Below are positions 57,601 to 64,000 of a DNA stretch of 64,000 bases, piece after piece. The stretch's first letter is position 1. The number at the start of each line of letters is the position of its first letter. This DNA comes from Brachionus plicatilis (lineage: Eukaryota; Rotifera; Eurotatoria; Ploima; Brachionidae): the NCBI GenBank assembly GCA_010279815.1, contig QEOQ01000670.1, positions 791,372 to 855,371 on the forward strand, read 5' to 3'. The translations under genes and the position numbers were made by a program. The notes under the pieces are model-generated. The model was not told the DNA's origin and did no database searches. It saw only the letters and a program-made list of their open reading frames with translations.

Positions 57601-60600
57601 AATACCTTTCGGACAGCGACATACAAGCACTGTCCAACCAACTTAATTCCTTTGACAAGGACACATTCTACAATGTGTTCCACTTGGACACGCTGTATAG
57701 CAATGTAGACTACATCCTGTTCAACTCTTACGCATCCGATACCGAGTTGGAGTACAATTATAACAGGCGCCATGGCAGGTACCATGACGTGCTTGACTCC
57801 AACTATCAACTGTACATTAATGACTATTTTAATCAGCCGTACGATGACGACGAGGACGATGATGAGCGCCAAAGTGCCACTGAGACTGAGGAGAGCAGGG
57901 ACAGCGAAGAGAATTTTGTGGAGTATGAGCTCAAAGATGACCAGTTTGAGTTCGAAATTGATGGATCAAATGAGAATTTTGTCGAGCTGAGTGTAGATGG
58001 GACAGATGGGCTTCTGTTCGATGATGAAGATGTCAACTTGATACTAGACAGTGAACAGATTGATGAAAATTTTTGTCTCAATGAGTACAAAAATATGTTC
58101 GATCAGTCCAAGTTCGATTCACCTTTGTTTTCTTCGCAGAGTATTTCTTCTCTCAAAAGCACCAGTTGTTCATCGTCCTCGTGTGAGTATCCGTCATCGA
58201 ATGATTTGTCTCTTGATTCCATCAATCCCAAGGTAGAGAAAAATTCTGCTAGTTTGAATTGTGACTATTTTGTTGATAGCTATGACAATTATCAATTGCA
58301 TGATGAAAATGTGATGTTAATCGACGAGCAAAGTTTGGACAATAATTTTGACATATCAGACTTTGTCAATCAATTAAATGTGAGTGGGATTTTTTTTTTT
58401 TTATTAAAAAATTTCTCTTTTTTCAAGTACATATTTAACATTTTTAAAACTAAAAATTTTCAAGTTACTTTTGCTGCAAAATGACATCTATTATAATTTT
58501 TAATGGAATAAAATGTAGCGTCTTTTTAGGCAGATATGATACTTTTAAATGGTATGATTTTTTCTCCCAATCAAGTATATAATTTGAGAAAACACAAAAA
58601 ATGCATGGTAAGAGAAGATGTCAAAAATTGTATGCATCGTTATCATTTCTTGACAAATCGTGTGGTTAAAAATTGGAATAGACTGCCTGAAGAAATAGTT
58701 AATTCAAAAACAAAAAACATTTTTAAAGCTAAACTAGATATATCAGACTGCAGCACACTTTCGACAATAATTTATACATTGATAATTAATAATTGAACTA
58801 AATTCTTGTTTTTTGGCTTAAAAGGAATTTTTTACTGCTATAGCTTGTAGAAGCTTAACCCGTTTTGGGTCACAGTATTTTTTACTACTACTACTACAAC
58901 AGATATTTTTGAAAATAAGTTTAAAATAGTAAAGAAAATTGGGCATTGAGAATTTTGGTACCAAAATCAAAAACATAATCTTAAAAGTGCCAGAGCTTAA
59001 GTTCTAAAGGGCCAAAACATGTTCTGTAAATTGTAGCAACTGAAACATCCTTTGTACCACCAATATGCTGATTCTGAAAAACTCAGAAAGTAGTAAATTT
59101 GGGATATTATATTATATTAATAATCCAATTCAACTTTAAATGGTGGTACAAAGGATGTATCAGTTGCTACAATTTACAGAACATATTTTGGTACTTTAGA
59201 ACTTAAGCTCTGGCACTTTTAATATTATGTTTTTGATTCTGGTACCAAAATTCAAAATGTCAGAAAATGCTAAAATTTTTTTTTCTAATTAATTTAAAAA
59301 TTTTTTATGTAAAAATTTAAAAAAAAAATATCAATAATAGCTTTTTTCTGATCAAACTTGTGAAGAGATAAATAGTTAGGCAAATTGGTAAAGTTTTTCG
59401 TTGGGTCGAAGTTTAGATAAACAAAAAAAAGTGAATAGTTAAAAAAAACACATACTACTTAAATAAAATTTCAAAACAGAAAATTAAACATTATTTAAAA
59501 AGTGAAGAATTTTTAAGAGTTTAAAGTTTAGTTATAAAAGATAAAAACACGTAGATGTTTTTGTATTTGGATTAAAAAATAGGTGAAATTCCCAGGCATT
59601 TCGTTCAAAAATTTTTTAATAAAAGCCAGTCTAGAAAACTTAAAACATGAAATTAATTTTTATAATTTTTAACCCTTTTTATGTTTTTGACTCTATCTAG
59701 ACTTTTGTGTAAACTTATGTGCAATTCACAACCCAAAATTTTTATTTATGTTTAAATGATTTTTTATTTTTTTAAGTGAATTTTGAATAAAATATTTTTC
59801 TTTTATGTGTCATTCACATTATTTATGTTATTTAATCTTTTTTTATGTTTATCTAATCACTATTTTCCTTTTCGAGTCTTTTGATGCAACAAAAAATAAA
59901 ACAAATTACCAAGATTAGCCAAGTTGAGGCATTGTCATTTTTTGAACAACAAAATATATAATATTCAAATATTTTTTTTATTTGTTTAAGTCTAAAAACC
60001 GTCTTTAAAATTTTACATTTGTAGCACCAAAATTAATTAAATTCCAGAGTTTACAGTGACAAAATTTAGGTTATACATAGTTTGTTAGTTTGGAACTAGT
60101 TTAGCAAAAAGGTTTTTTTAATTTTTAATTTTCTCTTTGATGCTTTTGATGCTAATAAAATTTTAAAAAAATCAAGAATTATCTTAGCAAAGTTGAAGCA
60201 TTTTGTGAATTTTAGAACATAAAACAAATTCAAAATTTAAAATTGGAATTATTTTTTTGTTTAGCTCTAAAACTAATTCTGTAAAATGCTTCAGATGATA
60301 CAAGCTTTGAATCACCCAATTTTAATGTCTCTTCAAAAACCCTATAAGTCTACAAATTACTTTATGTTTTCGCAAATCAATAAAATTTAATTTCAGGCTT
60401 ATTTGAGAGTCTTAAAAATGGGTGATTAAGTAATTTGTAGACTTATAGGGTTTTTGAAGAGACATTAAAATTGGGTGATTCAAAGCTTGTATCAGCTAAA
60501 ACATTTTACAGAACGAGTTTTAGATCTGAAAAATATTATTTCAATTTTAAGTTTTTTGTTCCAAAATTCACAATTTTTCAAGATGAGTTTTATTTAGATA

Positions 60601-63292
60601 ATGAATAAATTTTAAAATGACAAATATCATTTGGATTAAAGAGAATTTAATTGAAAAAGAAAAAATATTAATTGAAAAGATATCATAAGTTAAAACAATA
60701 AATTTAACTTTAATGGCACATAAAGTGACACGCTCGATGGGAAAAAAAAAATGTCTGGGAATTATTTTATATAGTAAAATTTAAATAATCTAATTAGTTA
60801 ACAAAAATTATTTATAAAAAGGGGAAAAGAAAAACTTCTCATGGTTAATTTTATTTTCTTTGTGATATCTTTTAATGCGTACTTTGATATCAATCTTTGC
60901 ACAGAATATTCTACTGCAATTACAGTGGTGATTTGATAACAGTATTTTACGAAAAATTACGTAAAATACCGTAAATTAACCAAATTTTATCACATTTTAC
61001 GTAAATTAACGTAAAATCCGAAAAGTGAAAAAGAAATATTTTACGAAAAATTACGTAAATTTTCAGGATTTTGAGACAATTTTGGAAAATTTTGGTAAAA
61101 TTAAAAACGGCCAATTCAAAATTCAAAATTTATTGAAAAAATGTCTTTTTTTCCTTATTAAAACTTAAATTTTCGATTTTTGGAAAAAAAAAGACATTTT
61201 TTCAAAAAATTTTGAATTTTGAACTGGCCGTTTTTAATTTTACCAAATTTTACCAAAATTGTCTCAAAATCCTGAAAATTTACTTAATTTTTCGTAAAAT
61301 ACTGTTATGAAATCACCACTGTAGGACATTTTTAGTTGGTTTTTAGCTTATAGTTTTTTGAGATTTTTAATGAAAAAAAGAAGAGTGTTTTTGTTTTAAA
61401 GAATTCAGTTATTCTAAGCTCTTTTTTCACACTATAAATTGTTGGAACTTATATTCAGCACCCGTTTTTGTAGTGAATATTATTATAAATTTTTTTAAAA
61501 CATTATTTCGGTTCAAGTGGTACCAAAATTAAGATTTAGATTAGTTTTTTTATGTGAATAATTAGCTTTGACTCAGATAAATTAACTCGATTTTGAGATT
61601 AGTTATGGTAAACCAACAAAAGAAAATCAGCGCCAAAAATTCTTAAATTCAAAAACTAAATTTTTTTATGCTGCTTAATTAATCAAACACCCAAACTAAG
61701 TAAAATTTTAATTTTTTAGAGTTATTTTTAAGTGTTAAACTCGAAATGATTTTAGAACAAGAATTTTAAAATGAGTACTAGTAAAAGAAAGTATCAATTA
61801 AGAATTTTAAGTGGTTTTAGAGTTAAATTTTGCATTATGGCAAAAAATGTTTTCATCCTTTTATAATCAAGTATTAATGAAAAATTCTTTTAGAAGATTT
61901 TATTTTTGATTATTGAGATCTCAAAATTGTCAGTTGACTTAACTTCTTTAGGTCATAAACAAAATTGATCTATTACCCAAATAGTATTTGAAAAAATACA
62001 AGACATATAGTTGACATATTTTGCTTAAAGTCTAAAATGAAATTTAATATAAAATATATTTTTGTTCGTGATTTAGAGTAAAAAAATTTTTAGAATTTTT
62101 TCTTTTCCTTTATAATAGTAGTAATTTGATAATTCAAACAAATAAAAATTTTCAGGTATTTTTTATTTTTTCTAAGATTTGAGACTCGACAATTTTGATA
62201 TACAAATGAGGACATTTAAATTAAATTTGAGAATTAATAGCAAAAAATAAACAAATAAGAAAGACTTGCTTTTTATTAATCGAAAATCTGAAATTTTTAA
62301 GTTCAAATCAAAAAATTACTGATTAAAAATTTAAGTCGTATTTATGATTATTTTAGAAAGATTATTCCTGATAAACAATTGAATTATGTAAATAGTTAAA
62401 TAGCGACAAAAAATAATTTAAAAAAAAAACCTGAAGCAAATCGAAAATAATCTAAAAATCAATATGTTTTTAGCAGAGTTTATTAATTAAATATCGACAA
62501 TGCAAACCACATGTATTTAGTTCTCTGTTTTTTTTCAAATAAATCAAATTAATTGCTCTAATTTTTTCTCAATTCCCTTAAAGAAAAGTCAAATTTTATT
62601 TTTTAATTAAATAATTTTAAAATTTTTTAAAGAAACAGTGCAAAAGCGATAAATTACTTATCAATACAGAGAGTAGTGCCAAAAAGCTAAAAGAAATGAC
62701 AATCAAAGAAGCAACAAGAATGATTGAAAAAACCGAAAACGAATCTAAGACAATTCGCCCTTCGCTTGTACGACGCCATACAATAACAACAATGCCAATA
62801 TCTGCAGCTTGTCTGGTTAAAGACAACACTTTTGGCAATTTAAATGGAAAATACTCACAACATGGCTGTCAAACACCCACCGATTTTACCGCAAAGGACA
62901 CCAAAGCTTTCGTTGGTTCTTTCACGCACACATCCAATTCTCATACATCTACACCGCTGCGTAGAGCCGAAACATTGTACAGAAAGCACACTTATATCCC
63001 TGAAGACAATGAACAAGTCAATACACCAAAATCCATTAAGCTAGCTAATTCAGTCGGTTCTACTCCAGCTAAAGTTTCAAACAATTTTAATAATGATTTT
63101 TATCGGCTATGCACAGACACTTTTTTTGACGGTTCCGAGCCCAACTTTGCCAATTCTCAATCCGACTCGGTTAATTCTTTACCATTCAAATTAAAACAAG
63201 TCGAATCAGAACACTTGGATGATTTGCAGTCAAATGTATCCAGCCATGTTAATAATTTATTTGATCAGTGGCTTGTTAACTCAAAGAATTAA
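48697..63292 (+). CDS. Large coiled-coil protein with SxIP motifs, tentatively NCKAP5-like, four exons
   Basis: Exons 48697-48785, 50953-51449, 56860-58379 and 62633-63292 join in phase (GT-AG) to 921 aa. Introns are 2.2, 5.4 and 4.3 kb, much longer than elsewhere in the window. Residues about 35-125 form a coiled coil (LSNERNSLMLLYENKINEQ, YLEEENYFLKLKLEQQ) followed by KYEQSLDNIMRQLLSSLK and ETIRAEF. This resembles the conserved ALE-EN...QYE-CLDEV...AL-QK-LREE segment of NCKAP5/NCKAP5L, microtubule plus-end proteins. PSRIPKLS (about 237-244) and STRIPQRA (about 267-274) fit the S/T-x-I-P EB1-binding motif in a basic Ser/Pro-rich context. Then come GRDDEGYSTMSS, a Tyr-rich stretch, an acidic run (about 526-535) and a Ser/Thr-rich tail with RRHTIT. 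Family assignment is inference; extra small exons may be missed. Confidence 0.65.
48786..50952 (+). repeat. Intron 1 with diverged internal repeats
   Basis: Motifs recur irregularly: 'aatgtctaaacat...agattttttt...caattttttcttc' at about 49160, 49450 and 50060, and 'attcctgcat-taattaaat-tgcacaattt' at about 49260, 49905, 50147 and 50413. This suggests an old tandem array. No exon seen. Confidence 0.5.
52480..53540 (-). mobile_element. 5'-truncated CR1/jockey-type LINE with a (CTA)n 3' tail
   Basis: On the minus strand, 53537-53010 encodes the later RT half: SGVPQGSVLGPLLFMIYINN, YADDSK (catalytic box), WSMSLNSNKCKIMHYGK, and EKDLGIMVSNDGKHSKQV. After frame breaks, 52846-52589 gives the C-terminus with RDKFLLNRTATTWNLLPSEI. 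The element ends in about seven CTA repeats at 52480-52497. Its 5' end abuts a truncated hAT MITE. Confidence 0.85.
53548..53752. mobile_element. Truncated hAT-type MITE
   Basis: It shares the interior 'acaacccaagagtatataaattttttgatat' region and the 'gtctggacttggactttt' right half with the NAA60 intron element, ending CAGCTCTG. The left end is missing at the LINE junction. A 114-codon open frame crossing it is an artefact. Confidence 0.75.
54340..55060 (+). mobile_element. Degenerate LINE fragment
   Basis: Broken frames read KYADDT (RT box), TLEKDLGICIQNDLTSQVK, RPHLE, EKVQRRATRIIPSLEKYDYS, RGDLNQLLEIINGYE, KQRYHFLTNRVVNVWNNLS. The 3' end 'agaagcttaacc-g...agtattta-taccactac' matches the copy ending at 58905, so both belong to one family. 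Confidence 0.8.
58530..58905 (+). mobile_element. LINE 3' end with a TAC-repeat tail
   Basis: The frame includes MVREDVKNCMHRYHFLTN then RVVKNWNRLPEEIVNSK and FKAKLD, the LINE C-terminus. The 3' UTR 'gtagaagcttaaccc...gggtcacagtatttttt' ends in (ACT)n at about 58888-58902. Strongly 5'-truncated. Confidence 0.8.
58945..59260. mobile_element. Fold-back element with ~110-bp arms
   Basis: Left-arm words TTTTGGTACCAAAATC, AAAAGTGCCAGAGCTTAAG, TTCTGTAAATTGTAGCAACTG and CCTTTGTACCACCA reappear as complements in reverse order to 59255, with few differences. The loop is about 75 bp. No ORF. Confidence 0.85.
60181..60585. mobile_element. Fold-back element with ~190-bp arms
   Basis: The inner arms are nearly perfect: GATACAAGCTTTGAATCACC, CAATTTTAATGTCTCTTC and CCCTATAAGTCTACAAATTA, mirrored to about 60495. 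Outer arms diverge more (TTGTGAATTTT-GAACA, CTAAAACT-TTCTGTAAAATG). The small loop is at about 60365-60410. Confidence 0.85.
60923..61321. mobile_element. Palindromic TA-flanked MITE
   Basis: The left end CAGTGGTGATTTGATAACAG continues into TATTTTACGAAAAATTA. The right end is its complement with one or two differences. TA flanks both sides (60921-60922 and 61322-61323). The interior is also palindromic (GACAATTTTGG, AAAACGGCCA, AAAAAATGTC), making a nearly full-length hairpin. The CAGTG ends and TA site suggest a Tc1/mariner-mobilised MITE. Confidence 0.85.
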
Positions 63293-64000
63293 TTCAATTG
63301 AAAATATGGACAAAGGGAATCACAAAATTTTGTTTTTGCTTTGTAAATTTTTCTTCTCCGTTTTTTTTTTTTTCTTTATAAATAATTATATTTTGATTTT
63401 ATTTTTTTGAAGTTATTTAAATAAATTTTTGATGATATGACATTAAATGTTTGTTTGTTTAAATTGGTCACATATTTGTTCAATAAATTAAATAATTTTC
63501 TAATAATAATAGCTATAATGATCCAAAAAATAGTTTAATTAAAATTTATTTTTGATTATTTTTCAAGATTTGGCTTTAATCAAATAGCTTTTCAAAAATT
63601 GTTAACTATGAATAAATGTTGATTGAATGATTGAATGCTTTTGTTCAAAGAAAAAATGAAATAAAATTCAACCGGTGGGAGTTGTTTATTTAAACAATAT
63701 GATACTTTTGTACTTAAATAATTATTAGATTTATGCTATACAATTTTTTAAACTATTTTCTCAACAACAATATTCCAATTATAAAGCTGGCATTAGCTTT
63801 AAATCTTCAAATAAACAATTTGTTTAGTAAAAATCTATCAAAAATTTTAATGATCTTAAAAAATACTTTTATTTAAAGAGACACTACAAGATCATAAGTT
63901 CTCTTGAAGCTGAAGATCCAGCTGGTATTTTTAAAAAATCACTAGAGTTCAATATTTGAGTCAAAATTTTTTTTTTAATTTTAATCATCTATGACTTAAT
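63293..64000. other. Downstream sequence of the NCKAP5-like gene
   Basis: Probable 3' UTR and spacer, with AATAAA-like signals around 63418 and 63482. No further gene recognised before the window ends. Confidence 0.45.

Larger units (their letters stand above)
58380..62632 (+). other. Intron 3 with nested repeats
   Basis: Contains a LINE 3' end (58530-58905) and three fold-back or TA-flanked elements (58945-59260, 60181-60585, 60923-61321). The remaining sequence is AT-rich with no exon seen. Confidence 0.6.

Overview
This is a 64-kb, very AT-rich window from a small-genome animal. Several genes have short GT-AG introns of about 46-150 bp, and the proteins are all metazoan families: PIM kinase, MUL1, UBALD, INTS15, neutral sphingomyelinase, NAA60 and NAA80. 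The AT bias, compact genes, possible operon-like pairs and many small DNA transposons would fit a monogonont rotifer such as Brachionus, but I cannot prove the taxon. There is no bacterial-style organisation, no CRISPR array, and no tRNA or rRNA gene that I can recognise.

Region by region. 2.0-4.1 kb: an intronless rhodopsin-family GPCR (+). 6.3-9.4 kb: mRNA cap N7-methyltransferase (RNMT) and, 91 bp downstream, an 11-exon tRNA-dihydrouridine synthase (DUS2), both +. A tiny convergent ORF (9444-9656, -) may be a lipid-anchored protein. 10.3-12.4 kb: two N-terminal acetyltransferases head-to-tail, NAA60 and NAA80, 50 bp apart. NAA60 carries a hAT MITE in one intron and what looks like a U12-type AT-AC intron. 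13.6-14.0 kb: UBALD-like (-). 15.8-17.2 kb: five-exon neutral sphingomyelinase SMPD2-like (-). 17.2-27.2 kb: gene-poor, with a TA-flanked MITE, a LINE scrap and a palindromic ~125-bp satellite. 27.2-28.5 kb: PIM-type kinase (+). 28.7-37.7 kb: assembly gap, local duplication, possible LTR, piggyBac remnant with a nested MITE, fold-back elements, hAT MITE and LINE scraps. 37.8-38.7 kb: a disordered protein with a C-terminal PP1-docking motif (-). 40.6-41.8 kb: INTS15 (-, two exons), divergent from MUL1 (42.6-43.8 kb, +, two exons). 44.5-45.5 kb: a 287-bp tandem repeat interrupted by a hAT element. 48.7-63.3 kb: one gene with four exons and introns of 2.2-5.4 kb, coding a 921-aa coiled-coil protein with SxIP motifs, tentatively NCKAP5-like. 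Its introns hold LINE and fold-back insertions.

The genes do not form one pathway. The two close same-strand pairs are functionally themed: RNMT/DUS2 in RNA modification and NAA60/NAA80 in N-terminal acetylation. They are candidates for co-transcription. Exon coordinates were worked out by hand from splice sites, reading phase and family similarity recalled from knowledge. No alignment was run.
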